From: Medicago truncatula
Lineage: Eukaryota; Streptophyta; Magnoliopsida; Fabales; Fabaceae
Length of the DNA: 64,000 bases
Reading direction: 5' to 3'
NCBI RefSeq assembly: GCF_003473485.1
Contig: NC_053044.1
Span: 818,501-882,500 of the forward strand
This document shows, in pieces, positions 21,581-33,318 of this stretch. Both the position numbers and the translations under genes were made by a program. How positions within the stretch are numbered: the stretch's first letter is position 1; the number at the start of each line of letters is the position of its first letter. Below the pieces are notes generated by a model that did not search any database, had not been told where the DNA came from, and saw only the letters and a list, made by a program, of their open reading frames with translations.

Positions 21581-23234
21581 GTTGGCGCCGTCTCTGGGAA
21601 ACGGTTAAAACTAACCTAGACCACACTCATAAGCCTTAAAAAGAGGAGCCGGCGAATACCAAACCAGCTTCGACTTCAATTTTCCCACGAAGCCATCAAA
21701 CGATCAAACATCAAACTGCCTCGAAGCGATCAATCTTTCTAATCACTATGTGTTATCGACTCCTCATCGTCTGCCGTCACCATTAATGCCTGAAAGAATT
21801 CATCGCCGTTTTTCGAACCTGGGTTAAATCGCATCTCAAAGGGAAGAACCATTATTTTCTTTCTATCTTTCTTGTATCCCAATAATCTTCTAGCGTGGTT
21901 CTTAATACCTTTACCTTTAAGCGATTTCTATGAGTAAACTATGACTTTGATATTAATTGTTTGATTCTCATGAAAGTTATCATTTTATTTTTACTGTTGG
22001 GCGGTTATCTTTGATTTGGAGAATAAAATTTGTTATTATGCCATACTTAAATAATCTTATTTGTATACATTAGACAATTATGCTTGTCTGTAATTGATTC
22101 CCTTATTTATCTCGTTAATTTCAACTTGCTTATATCTTATTTTGAAAAGGAACAGGATCACACGAAAATGGAGGGTATACATACTTTGGATCTATTTAAC
22201 TATGGAAGATCCAACCAACAAGAGGACCACAATTCATAACCATTATAGTCATCCACATAAGCAGGAGGAGATGAATTCATTATGGTTTCTCTCGATGCTA
22301 ACAACACCATGGACAATGGTTTTACTCATCTTTCTTTCTTTATTACATATATTTTAAGAAAATATTGTCGAATATATTTTGAGAAAATATTTTGTTTGAT
22401 TTGAAGAAAATAAAAAAAATAATGATGAGTAAAACACAAGAGGTAGGACCAAGTTAATAGAAGACAGACTACACTAGGTTCCCCGTGGCAGAAGTAAAGT
22501 GGAGTATTGTTAAAAGGTCACATATGAGGGATTATGGCGAGGAAAGTCTTGGTATTTAAGAGGTTCAAGTGACCCACCTCTCTTTCATGGGATCCCCTTT
22601 CATGTATCATTTACTTTTTGAACTGAACTAACTGTTTAGTAAAAACATAAATAATGGATTAATTGCGTCAGACCCACGTAGAAGAATAAATATCAGCAGA
22701 AGACTTAGTCCTAACTTCATAGGAGGAAGTGAAGACATACAAGAGAAGAATATGAAGGCTAGTAGGAGAATGAAAAGAATGAAAAAGACTTAGTCCTAAT
22801 CAAGTAAGAAGGTTAGTAAGAGAATGAAAAGAATAGAAAGGGGAGTAGAAAATATGGGCGAGTTAACAAGAGAAGACAACGAGTAATTAGTTCTCATAAA
22901 ATAGGATCGAATATGATTAAGACTCCTTTATTTTGGAAGTTTAGAAGTAACGTTATATTTCAGATAAATAAAGTTTGGGAGACAAACAAGCCCTCCAAGG
23001 GTGAGGTTAAACAAAAGGAAGAACTCATCAAACAACACGCCAAAATGAAATGTAGAAGCAACGGTCACGTCAATAAAAGCTTAAAGATGAAACACAAAGT
23101 TATTCTAACCTTTCTCGATCGTTGAGATTTGTTTTGCAGGTTTTTAACGAGGCACCCTACTTTCTTAGAACTCTCCTTCTTCTACTGTTCTACTTTGTTC
23201 AGATATAACTACTACGAAATCTACAAGGAATTCT

Positions 23235-23800
23235 ACATTCAAAGGGAGCCTAAAACGTCAACCCTTAAAGAGAGTTCTGAACGTCGCCATTATGTCAACC
23301 CTTAAAAGGGCTCTGAACGTCGACATTCCATCAACCCTTAAGGAGGTATCTAAACGTCGACTTCCTTCAACCCTTAAAAAGGGATCTAAATGTCGACATT
23401 TCATCAATCCTTAAAGGGGGCTCTGAACATCGATTATTCGCCAACCCCATGAGGCCCTGAACGGAAGCGTCAACCCTACGAGGCCTTGAATGCCTCGCCA
23501 ACCTTACGAGGCTCTAAACAGTTTTAAATGTCAACCCTTTGAGGCTCTGAACAAAAGCGTCAACCCTATGAGGCCATGAACCCCTTGTCAACCCTACAAG
23601 GCTCTGAACAGTTTTGAACGTCAACCTTTTAAAGGCTCTGAACGAAAGCGCCAACCCTACGAGGACCTGAATGCCCTGCCAACCCTACGAGGCTCTGAAC
23701 AGTTTTAAACGCCAACCCTTTGAGGCTCTGCACGAAAGCGTCAACCCTACCCGACACTGAATGTACTGTCAACCCTTCGAGGCCCTGAACATCTATCTAT
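23235..23800 (+). repeat. Minisatellite inside the pol-less LTR element
   Basis: About 15-20 degenerate copies of units built on TCAACCCT ... AGGCTCTGAACG, each roughly 25-45 bp, run head to tail. The early units use TTAAAAGGG(C/A)TCTGAACGTC and the later ones use TACGAGGCTCTGAAC. Period and composition vary gradually along the array. No protein frame runs through it. Confidence 0.8.
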
Positions 23801-24499
23801 GTCAACCTTACGCAAATTCTGCACACCTTGTTCGCCTACAAAGATACAACGGTAAAATATGAAGCATAAATTATGGTACGAAATTCGATGCAACACCATA
23901 GAAAAGTTCAACTCGTCAACATATTCTCCATAAACGCCACAAAACGTCAACGGTTATCAAAGAGATAATCGCCAGCAATCGCCAGAAAATGACTGAAAGG
24001 AAATAGCAATCGCCAGCAATCGCAAGCATCACTTAAATCGACGCACCACGAAGCTAAATAAAGGACACACTTCGAAGGAAACAATAAATAACCAAAAACA
24101 ACATTGTGATCGCCCAAAGGAATTAGAATCACAAATACCACTGAAAAACAATCGACAAATCGAAGCAAAATAGAGCGCAACACTACAAGAAACAAAAATA
24201 AAATAAAATTCCAACACGAATAGGAGACGAAGAAAAACTAAAATACAAAGTACCAAGAAGGACTTGCCCGCTTTAAGTTACATCCAAAATAAAAGTCACA
24301 AGTACTTAGGATGCCATATACAACTCGCCCCGATAAATTACATCAACAATGAAATTACAGAGTACTATATCGCCAAAAAGGGCTTGCCCATACCATACAC
24401 CCATGAACTCTCCTAAGAACATGTAAATGCAGATATCACCCATCTTCCGATATCAAAAGAGCAACATTATAATTAATCACTTCGCCTTGTCCCAAGACT

Positions 24500-24772
24500 C
24501 GTTCTTGGGGGGCTGTGGACTATCGACTATATAAATCATTTCGCCTTGTCCCAAGACTCATGTTTGGGGGCTGTGGACCGCCATTATATTCTTAAGGGCT
24601 TAAACGCCCTCAAGAAAGACTCTGGAACGCATGGGTGTGCCCGTCAAATGTGTCGCCTCAACTGTTATACTTATTCATCACTTTGCCTTCTCTCAAGACT
24701 CGTGCTTGGGGGGTTGTGGACTATCGACTATATAAATCACTTCGCCTTCTCCCAAGACTCGTGCTTGGGGGC
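24500..24772 (+). repeat. Repeated segments just before the 3' LTR
   Basis: The block TCGCCTTGTCCCAAGACTCG plus TTGGGGGCTGTGGAC occurs about four times between 24481 and 24775. One copy is followed by an LTR-start-like segment (GGACCGCCATTATATTCTTA near 24578). This suggests a truncated third LTR end or duplication of the polypurine region. Confidence 0.5.
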
Positions 24773-25032
24773 TACGGATCGTCAATTGTACTTCTAAGGA
24801 TCAGATACCCTCCAAAAGGGCACTGGCGCCCTCTAAAAGGGCCTAAATGCCCTAGGGCACGCCCTCCCATGGGCGCCGCCCTTGAAACCGGCTTAGGGCC
24901 CAAGTTACTTAGGGCTAAGTCACGGAAACAGAAGCTCCTCTGAGGCTATAAATACCACTTTTGGGAGCATTCTGAAGGCATCACATAACCAATCTAAACC
25001 CTAGATTCTATTATTGTACTTTTGCAAGTACA
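24773..25032 (+). repeat. 3' LTR of the pol-less element
   Basis: A 260-bp copy, visibly diverged from the 5' LTR (many substitutions in the GC-rich half). It shares TATAAATACCAC and the terminal TTTTGCAAGTACA. Confidence 0.8.
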
Positions 25033-25037
25033 TGTAG

Positions 25038-25165
25038 TAAGACTAGATGGTATAGAATTAGAAATGACGAAATTAAAGAGAGTTGCGATAGCGCCTGTAG
25101 TAGAAAATATAGGTGGTTTGAGCATGTAGAGAGAATGCATGTTGATTCTGTTGCACTCCTCTCCC
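25038..25165 (+). pseudogene. LINE reverse transcriptase relic, 3' part
   Basis: Continues the LINE frame broken at 21294: KTRWYRIRNDEIK and then RWFEHVERM, the usual C-terminal motif of plant RTE-like LINEs (R-W-F-G-H-V-x-R). The sequence is truncated soon after 'GTTGATTCTGTTGC'. Confidence 0.8.
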
Positions 25166-26185
25166 CTAAAAGAACCTTGAATTACATTTATCTCCTCTCT
25201 TAAGTTAAAATATACACTCACCTCCCTTGAAAAATAAAACTTATACTCCTCTCTCCCTTAATAATCAAATATGCACTACAATTTAATCTATTTTAACAAA
25301 ACAAAAAAAAAAATTATGATATCTACTAAATCCCTTAATAATTTTATTTTTGACTTAAATTATTTTTATCCCTCTCTTTTATCATGATCCCAAAAATAGT
25401 CTCCATCCTTACAAAATCGATCTTTTTAGTTTGTCTAATATTACTCGTTGAATTTTGATCTCAACCCAAATTTTTAACCTAATAATGGTTATGTGACAAG
25501 TTTCTCTCTCTAGGCGTGGTTCAAAATGAAAGGGAGAGCAACCAGGGACTAAAGATGTGCTTGAAAAAATATCAAACAGAAGTTGCTAAAGTGGATGCAG
25601 GAATGAGGGAACAAAAATACAACACCATAGATTATTATCAAGAATATAATTCAAATTGTCATACATTAATACTTGGTAATCATACGTATCTGACTTAATG
25701 ATAAACAAGTACTACTTTTAAACAATTAGCTTTTATGAGCCTAACAATGCAGGAATTATATTACCGTCTAAATTGTTTCGGAAAAACACAATACCTTTTT
25801 AGATGTTTTAATGATAGCAAACTTATCACAACAAAGATCGGTTATGATATGCTAAAGACTCAAGTACTTCATATTCGGCTCAAAAATGATTTCACAACAA
25901 TAGTTCAGAAACAATCTCATGAACTCATCAAAACATTCCAAAGACATGAATAATGCAGATCAGATCATGTTAAAGTACTTCATCCACATATTACTCTCAC
26001 ATATCAGGTGTTTGGAAGATCATATTAAAATTTTCACTTTTGTTGAGTTTGGTTTCTATAATTTGACATTCAAATATAGTATAATCATGTCATAAGGATG
26101 TATTTAACCTCTGCCAGTTAGTACTGACCTACAAAGTAAAGTACTAAATCATCATACTAGCCTTTTTGTTTGTCTAGAGAGACAT
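25166..26185. other. Intergenic sequence without a recognised gene
   Basis: AT-rich. Two open frames of 60 and 72 codons (25516-25698, 25735-25953) have no recognisable domain, and I do not support them as genes. Confidence 0.35.
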
Positions 26186-26326
26186 TATGTGTGTATTTAG
26201 TATCACGGTAGTTATGTCAGAATCATGGTGATCCACCATGATTTTATAGAAGCTACAAAGTGTAGCTTTCAAAAAGTCACAGTAGATTACCGTGATTCTG
26301 AGATACCACCTTGATACAAAACATAG
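26186..26326. repeat. Near-palindromic fold-back MITE
   Basis: About 140 bp fold back almost completely. TTTAGTATCACGGTAGTTAT and TCAGAATCATGGTGATC on the left pair with GATTACCGTGATTCTGA and ACCACCTTGATACAAAA on the right. The loop is near GCTACAAAGTGTAGC. It lies downstream of the minus-strand phosphatase gene. Confidence 0.75.
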
Positions 26327-26330
26327 GCTA

Positions 26331-26376
26331 TATATATATATATATAGCGAGAGAGAGAGAGAGGGAGCGGGAGGGG
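26331..26376. repeat. (TA)n(GA)n microsatellite
   Basis: A compound dinucleotide run, TA then GA, ending in a G-rich tract. Confidence 0.85.
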
Positions 26377-26727
26377 GGGAAGCTTATAAGGGACACTAAA
26401 TAACAAGAGACAACAACAAAAAACATCTGAAATATAAACTTTACCCATTAATTAACACAGCCTCTGTACTGCAGTTCAGTAAGTCGACACTTTAACAAGT
26501 CAAAATCCAAAACTTGAAATAAAAATTATTGTACTATTTATGTACAATTTTTAAAAATACTATCAAGCTACCCCAGAATCATAGCTATTTCTGAAAACTC
26601 ACTAGAGTCAAACTAAAATGTGCAAGACAACTAGGCAGAGTCATTTTTGACTGATGCGGTATTCTAAGATCATTAGAGTAATTGACTAATTCTATGAAGG
26701 GCAAGGAGGTCCGGAATATATGCAAAA

Positions 26728-29700
26728 CTAATTCTTCTTGTTCTCAAATTTCTCTGCGATAATCGGTCGAACATCGTCCACATCAACGAGTTTCTCCAAA
26801 AACGGAAGTAAAGAAATCAAAGCAGAATCAGATGGATCATCAAACCAACTCTCAATAGGAATCCCATTGTTAACTTGCAGTCTGAACACCTAAACATGAA
26901 CAAAAATTTGAAATTTCAGTATTATTTACCATAGGCAATAAATAAAGGACCAGACAAATATAAAAGGACTATTTATGATCACCAATGATACATTTACATT
27001 ATGCTGTGAAGGACTATTTATGATCACCAATGATACATTTATATCATGCTGTAAAATTATGAATGATGTATAGGAGATTCATGAAAATTGGAATAAATAT
27101 ATCACAAATTAAGCGATTGACATAACACCAAATATGTAATACGATATAATGCCAAATATTTTGGATCATGAATGTAATCAATGAAGTAGATAAAAACTTA
27201 TTATAACTGAATGTAATAAATGAAATAGATAAAAACCTATTATAACATGAAGATGAAGGAAATACCTGAGGAGAGTTGTCTACTATGGCTACTTTTGCTA
27301 GGTCAATTCCAAGAACTGTCAAATCTTTGGTGAAGGTGCCATCTTGATAGATGCACGAATCTCGGTATAATCGTCGAGAAAAAAGTTTTTTGTCAGGATC
27401 AAGAACATCTAGCAACTTTTCAGCATAAATCTTTTTACTTGCTGTGAAAATGACGATCTCAAACATCTTCGATACTCTCTCCAAAAACTCGTGGAGGAAG
27501 GGCCTTTTTCGCACATAGACAGTGTACTCCTTGTCAAGTAAAACTGGAATTGTGAAGTCGGCACGACTATCATATTGCGCCATTGTAGAGTGGATCAGTG
27601 TTTCTGTGAAGGTGAATCAACAAAATTATTTTATACATTTTAACATAAGAAGTTTCAACTGAAACAAATTAAGGCACATATATGAGACTCTACAACGATA
27701 AATACACATCAGCAGACAGAAGAATTATAATTACCATCCAAATCAAGAACAAGGGTAACATGCTTCCTTTTACTTGTCTCCTTGCTTACTAGAGCTGGCA
27801 ATGAGTTGGATTCATCTGATACCTCCAAGAAGCTTATGAATATATCCGGATCAGTATAATCTACTCTTTGGGAATCAAGCTGACATGACCTGGCATCATG
27901 TTCTTCAGAAAGTGGCTTGGCCTGATGGCAAATGACATTGAACCATGAAGAATCAGGTATTGGCTCCTGAAACTCTTCACAGGATCCTGCATATTGGTAG
28001 CTTGCTGCTTCTATGCTTTCGTCAAGGGTACTAGGAAGATCATATAACAAATTTGGTCCAGCAAATTCAAGATCGGAAAAGGTACTATAGTCGAGACCAT
28101 CGTCAAATGGATTGATCCCATCACTAGTAAACCCGAAGAATGATTCATCCACATAGTAGTCTAACATATCAGGTATTTCGAAATTTGGAAAGTTACTGTC
28201 ATCCGCTTGATCAGGTGGGTTAGTCATTTGTTCCTTATTAACTGCAGAGACCAAAGTTTACACACTTGTTACAAACAGAAGTGTACAATAGTGAAAATAA
28301 TAGGAAACAATTATACTACTTGGAGCCACCAGCTAGAATTAAACTAATGTATCCATCAAACATTTATATTGATTAGGTTCCAATATCAATGAGCCCCATA
28401 GCTAGGTGACTTCAATTGAATGTTTTCAAGTTCTAAATGCTTGTAAGGATGGAAATTAATCTTAAAAGATTATCACTTTATACTGAGTTTAAGATATAAT
28501 GTCCAGTTTTGGTGCTTTGATCAATGGACAAAAGTACTACCTTCAGTCTTTCTTATACAAAATAAAAGACCAAATTATCAAGTCCAATAAAGGGTATTTA
28601 ATTAAAAGAGTAAATGTCAAATTGTTTTGCCAAAGATACAAATAATACTCATTAAACAAATCCACTTACATAGTAAATATGTGGATTTGTGGTTAACATA
28701 AATAAAGATATAAAAAAAATTCAAACAATTAATACTCTGAAAATTCGTTTCCCTGTCTTATAATGAAGACCAATGAAATTGTCTCTTACAAAATGACTGG
28801 AGGTAGTATCTTCTTACCTTTTGGTTTAACTAAGGATTTGGTATATCCTCAACTTAGATGCTTCTTATTAGTTTTTTAATTACATTTATTTATTATCACC
28901 ACGCCAAAAAAAAAAAAAAAAAAAAAAAAAAAACAGTATTCTAATAGGTAAGGTTTCAAGTGGGTACCTGTTTCAAATAAGTTACAATGGGCATCATCAG
29001 GCCTGTTAAAATAAGACAACAATGTATCTGAATCTGACATTGCAGAAACAGAAACCGGAAAAGAATCCTGCCATAAAAAAACTCATATTGAGTAATGTGA
29101 AGCGAAGTAAACATAAACTGTTCATTATTTTCCTTTTGAGAATATATGAACAAAGTGGTCAAATTATACTGCAATTAACTGATTTACATTGAATATAAAA
29201 TTCCTAACTCACAAATCAAAGAAGTTAGTGATTATAAACTCTAAATTATAATCACTAATACATACAACTAAATCTTAGATTAGAGCACACGCACAAAAAA
29301 ATAATAAAGCGACAAAATAGAAATAACATCAATACTCCTAAACCATATAAAACGACAAGAATGTAGATGCAATAATTTTTACTACTCATACAATAATAGT
29401 CCTGCATTGCAGACATCAAGTAATGCTTTGAGCAAACATAGTAATTGGAAGCAACACTAAGATATAGATATATACACAATCATTATATAGAATCTAAGGT
29501 TACAAGATAATGAAAACACAATCCAGAAAACTATATATCAAGCAGACAACACGCAGATCAACTCTTTAATATCATAAATAACTTGCATCAAATGGCGCGC
29601 ATGAATTCTGTTAGAACTTTATATTATTTAGTATGTTCTTCGTATTTTGTTTGACAAAGTCACAATGTTTCTTGTTGACTCATTGAGAGTTTGAGGGTAG

Positions 29701-30889
29701 TTGTTAGATAATAAAGTATTGGACTTAAGTTATTGGGCATTTATATTAGTAAGTTAGAGTCCATTAGGTTTCGTTTATATTCTCTTATAACCTCTAACAA
29801 AGACAGCTAGAGTTTCATAGAATACCAATAGCTTAACATTACAAGAGGTTATAAGAGAATATATATAACGAAACCTAATGGACTCTAACTTACTAATATA
29901 AATGCCCAATAACTTAAGTCCAATACTTTATTATCTAACATCTACCCTCAAACTCACAATGAGTCAACAAGAAACATTGTGAGTTTGTCAAACAAAATAC
30001 GAAAAACATACTAAATAATATAAAGTTTTAACAAATTCTATCCCAACGTCAAATTCAAAACCAATGGCATCAACCAGTGAAACACTATCCAGATACGACA
30101 CTGGCATGTAGACACCAATAATACTTTAAAAGAAAATGGAAGTGATTGAATTAAACCATGTGTCGTGTCATGTTGGTATCGACACTGACACATGTTGGAG
30201 ATCAAACACATCTTCAATTTGAAATGTCAGTGCAACATGTGTCAACCATAGCAAAATTGTTGTCACCAACTACTGCATATTTCTTTTCAAACATCGTACT
30301 CATGCCCCACAAATGAGGACCGAGTTGTCACTCAGAAAAATCATTATTTGCACTCATGTTGCATGCATGTAAAACATAATTTTAACAAAGACAGCAACTC
30401 ATACGAATAAGATCCATGAAATGAAGGTGAGCCTTACCGTTTCTACTAGCGAATCTGCACAACCATTGAATGGGAGACTGTTCTTCCCCAAAATTGTTTC
30501 TTCATCACATGACATTTGGTGTTCATCATAGTCACGCTCCTTTGAATACTCTTTATTTACAGAAAAACCTGCATCAGACATGTGTAACTAATAAGTGGCT
30601 TTGCTTGCATTATATGAAAATAAAAAACTTCATAGTAGCAACTTTTCCAATGCCAAGATCAAAGGCATTTTATTCTTTTTGGGTCTCTAAATCTGTTAAA
30701 AGTATTAAAAAGCTTACCACCATTAAGATATGTTTGGCATGATATATCTAAATCTTCCATTGCATCGGTAACTCCAACCATTGAACATGGTCTTTTAGAT
30801 ATTGTATTTGACTTCTGAGACACATGAGGATACCTCCCATCTTTTTTGCAAGTTGTAGGAGTTTTGGCCACCATTTTAACTGCTGGCAT
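26728..30889 (-). CDS. SSP4: CTD small-phosphatase-like protein (SSP4-like)
   Basis: Coding exons, 5' to 3' on the minus strand: 30889-30718, 30568-30438, 29067-28968, 28241-27735, 27603-27266 and 26889-26728. All introns are GT..AG and all phases join, giving 469 residues. The N-terminal 295 residues are low-complexity and acidic (MPAVKMVAKTPTTC...). The C-terminus is an FCP1/SCP (NIF) phosphatase domain. The catalytic DLDET (residues 301-305, split by an intron), VYVRKRPFLHEFLERV, the TAS of EIVIFTASKKIYAEKLLDVL and VAIVDNSPQVF are all present. The family removes phosphate from the RNA polymerase II C-terminal domain and other nuclear substrates. Length and start (MPxxKxK) resemble Arabidopsis SSP4. 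Exon 30889-30718 is preceded by 70 bases of leader. Confidence 0.9.
29610..30033. repeat. Large inverted repeat within a phosphatase-gene intron
   Basis: Arms at 29610-29795 and 29844-30033, separated by 48 bp, are nearly perfect reverse complements over about 188 bp. Examples are AGAACTTTATATTATTTAGT with CTAAATAATATAAAGTTTTA, and GTCCATTAGGTTTCGTT with AACGAAACCTAATGGAC. It sits inside the intron between 29068 and 30437. No transposase frame and no clear target duplication were found. Confidence 0.9.
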
Positions 30890-31267
30890 CAATGCTGGGC
30901 TTCTGAAGAATAGTTTAAGATCATTTCAACCTATTGGCAGATTGTCCTTTGCATTTAACCTGTAAGAAACATAAACAAAATGCAGGTCATACAAAACATA
31001 TTCGCATAAAATGAAATGAAAAAATAAATGGATCATACACAAATTATGGTAATCTACATCAGAAAACTGGCTGGATTTCTTTATAATTTTCAAGTTAGAT
31101 TCAAAATCAAGACAATTCGACAAATGACATCTATCTTTATGACAATGAAATCGAAAACTAAATCTAAGCTATAAAAACCCCCAAAACATTGAAGTCAATA
31201 ATCACGGTCCATATTTCACGAACTTCAAATAACTCTTCAACAAAACAAGATCAATGATACTCTAGTA

Positions 31268-31271
<4 letters not shown>

Positions 31272-31340
<69 letters not shown>
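31272..31340. repeat. (TA)n(CA)n microsatellite in the leader intron
   Basis: About 50 bp of TA followed by about 18 bp of CA, inside the long 5'-UTR intron of the phosphatase gene. Confidence 0.9.
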
Positions 31341-31489
31341 TAAATTATTGTAAATACACCACTGGCCTATCCAAAATTTATTCAACCTGAGATAAAATTT
31401 CCAAAAGTCTACAAAGCCTTATCTTCTTTTAGCGCTCTCTATTGCCAGAAAGTCAAAAATGAAAATTTTAAATCACCGAAATTGAGAAT

Positions 31490-32345
31490 AAAAATTAAAA
31501 ATTAAGAAATTAAAATAAATAAGTTCATAAGAAACCGCAATTAAGCAAAAAAAAAAACCCAATTCATCAAACCAAAATTCATACAATTTCACAAAAATAA
31601 AAAATTAATATAAAGAATAATCAATTACTGACGAAAAAAATGGTGTTGGAAAAATCACTGAAGAGGGTCAAAAAGGGTAAGAAAATCAAAATTGAGCTTA
31701 AAAATTAAAAATCAAGTTGATAAGAAGCCGCAACAAAGCAAAGGAAAGACCCTATTAATCAAACCAAAATTCAAACAATTTCACAATTGAGAAAAGGAAA
31801 CCAAAATTGAGCACAAAAATAAAAACCAAGTTCATAAGAAACCACAACTAAGCAAAGACCCAATTAATCGAACCATAATATATACAATTTCACAAAAACA
31901 AAAAAATCAAAGCAAGATATGAAAATTGAGAAGAACAAGCATAAAAATCAAAACTTTTAAAATAAATATAATTAAAAATCAAGCTCATAAGAAAACCACA
32001 ATTAGGCAGAGAACCAATTAATCAAACCACAATCCATACAATTTTACAACAAAAACTCATAGCAAGAAATGAAAACCAAAATTGAGCATAAAAATCAAAA
32101 CTTTTAAAATATAAGTTCATAAGAAACCACAATTAAGCAAAAACCCAATTAATCAAACCACAATTCATATACAATTTTACAAAAAAAAAAAAAAATCAAA
32201 GCAAGAAATGAAAACGAAAATTGAGCATAAAAATCAAAACTTTAAAAAAATTAAAAATCAAGTTCATAAAAAACCACAATTAAGCAAAAACCCAATTCAC
32301 CAAATCAAAGTTCATACAATTTAACGCAAAAAAGAAAAACATCAT
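31490..32345. repeat. Degenerate tandem repeat, about 130-bp unit, in the leader intron
   Basis: About six diverged units, each containing AAAATTGAGCATAAAAATC, AAGTTCATAAGAAACCACAA, TTAAGCAAAAACCCAATTAA and TCATACAATTTCACAAAA in that order. The array fills most of the upstream half of the 5'-UTR intron (30960-32412). Confidence 0.75.
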
Positions 32346-32412
32346 AGAACAACAAGAACTCAATTAAGCAAACAACAATTGAAACAAGTTCAAGATATAA
32401 AAGAAACACATA

Positions 32413-32530
32413 CCTAAGCTATGGTTTATTTCTCTCTCTTTCTCTCTCTATGTGTTGAGTTTCTCTCTCTAGAACTCAAAGAGAGAAAGAGAGAGATGAG
32501 TCAGGGAAGCGAAAAGGGGTCAATGGAATG
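32413..32530 (-). other. Leader (5' UTR) exon of the phosphatase gene
   Basis: On the minus strand a CT/GA-rich leader ends CCATAGCTTAG followed by the donor GTATGTGTTT. It would splice to the acceptor TTTCTTACAG at 30960. The 5' limit is estimated from the TATA box, not seen. Confidence 0.55.
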
Positions 32531-32555
32531 TTGTATTGTTTTTGAGTTAGAATCT

Positions 32556-32564
32556 CTTTATATA
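32556..32564 (-). promoter_or_regulatory. TATA box of the phosphatase gene
   Basis: Minus-strand TATATAAAG in the context GTTCTATATAAAGAG lies about 30 bp before the inferred start of the GA-rich leader exon. Confidence 0.5.
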
Positions 32565-33040
32565 GAACTGTACTTCAACTACACTTTCAAACTCAAGATC
32601 AGGATCAGTTTTAACGATTGGGATTTGACTTTCTTTCTTAACTCTTGATCTAATGGTGCGAAATTGTGACACGTGTGTGATTGGGATTTTAACCCAAGTG
32701 AAAGTCATGAGACCTCAGAAAGGCGGCGACAGGTGTCTTAAAAAATATAATGGGCCTTAAACTTTTTTGGCCCAATACATCAAATTATGCGATTTTATTT
32801 CCGCATGTGTCTCTGGTGCGCCTTAAATGTACTATGAAAGTATTGATCGATTGATAAAATAAGAATTTGTATCATATACATTATATGGTCACTATTATAA
32901 ATAAAAGTCTATTTTTTTAGATTTATTGAATGAATGATGTATGTGGTCGATATAATAGACCACATACATCAAAAGAAAATTGATTTTTTTAAAAGTATCC
33001 TTTCAATTGATTTTTTAAATAATGTGTAGTTTAATTTTTC

Positions 33041-33190
33041 AAAAGAAAATTACCTTTATTAAGTGTATCTGATTTTAATAAATTTACCTTTTTTATGATT
33101 TATTTTTGAAAATTTCAAAAGAAAATTACCTTTTTTAAGTGTATCTGATTTTAATAAATTTACCTTTTTTATGATTTATTTTTAAAATTT
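33041..33190. repeat. Tandem duplication of a 76-bp unit
   Basis: AAAAGAAAATTACCTTTATT and the sequence through ATGATTTATTTTTGAAAATTTC (33041-33116) are repeated almost exactly at 33117-33190. The surrounding 32570-33300 is AT-rich with no gene seen. Confidence 0.85.
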
Positions 33191-33318
33191 CTCCTTTTTT
33201 GAACGAATTTTTTATTTGAATTATCTCTTTTTGTGTGATTTGAAAATATATTAACAATTATTTAAAAGATTGATTGGATTTTTATTTGTTTTATGTGATC
33301 TTAATTATGTTTTTATTT

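Larger units (their letters stand above)
21295..25032 (+). mobile_element. Non-autonomous LTR element (pol-less) inserted in the LINE
   Basis: LTRs at 21295-21580 and 24773-25032 share GGCTATAAATACCACT, AACCCTAGATTCTATTATTG and the end TTTGCAARTACA. The 5' LTR is followed by a primer-binding-site-like TTGGCGCCGTCTCTGGGAA. The flanks are TGTGG (21290-21294) and TGTAG (25033-25037), a 5-bp target duplication with one mismatch. The LINE reading continues across the insertion (frames at 20560-21294 and 25038-25165), which confirms the borders. The 3.2-kb interior shows no gag or pol frame, so this is a non-autonomous derivative, perhaps of a gypsy type judging by the primer site. Confidence 0.85.

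Noticed and set aside
27044..27583. Reading the phosphatase exon as a separate 179-residue protein
   Set aside because: The frame runs past a good donor (GTATTT at 27265) into intron; the domain continues properly in the exon at 26889-26728.
30659..30892. Start of the phosphatase at 30892
   Set aside because: That codon is TTG; the first ATG of the frame is at 30889.
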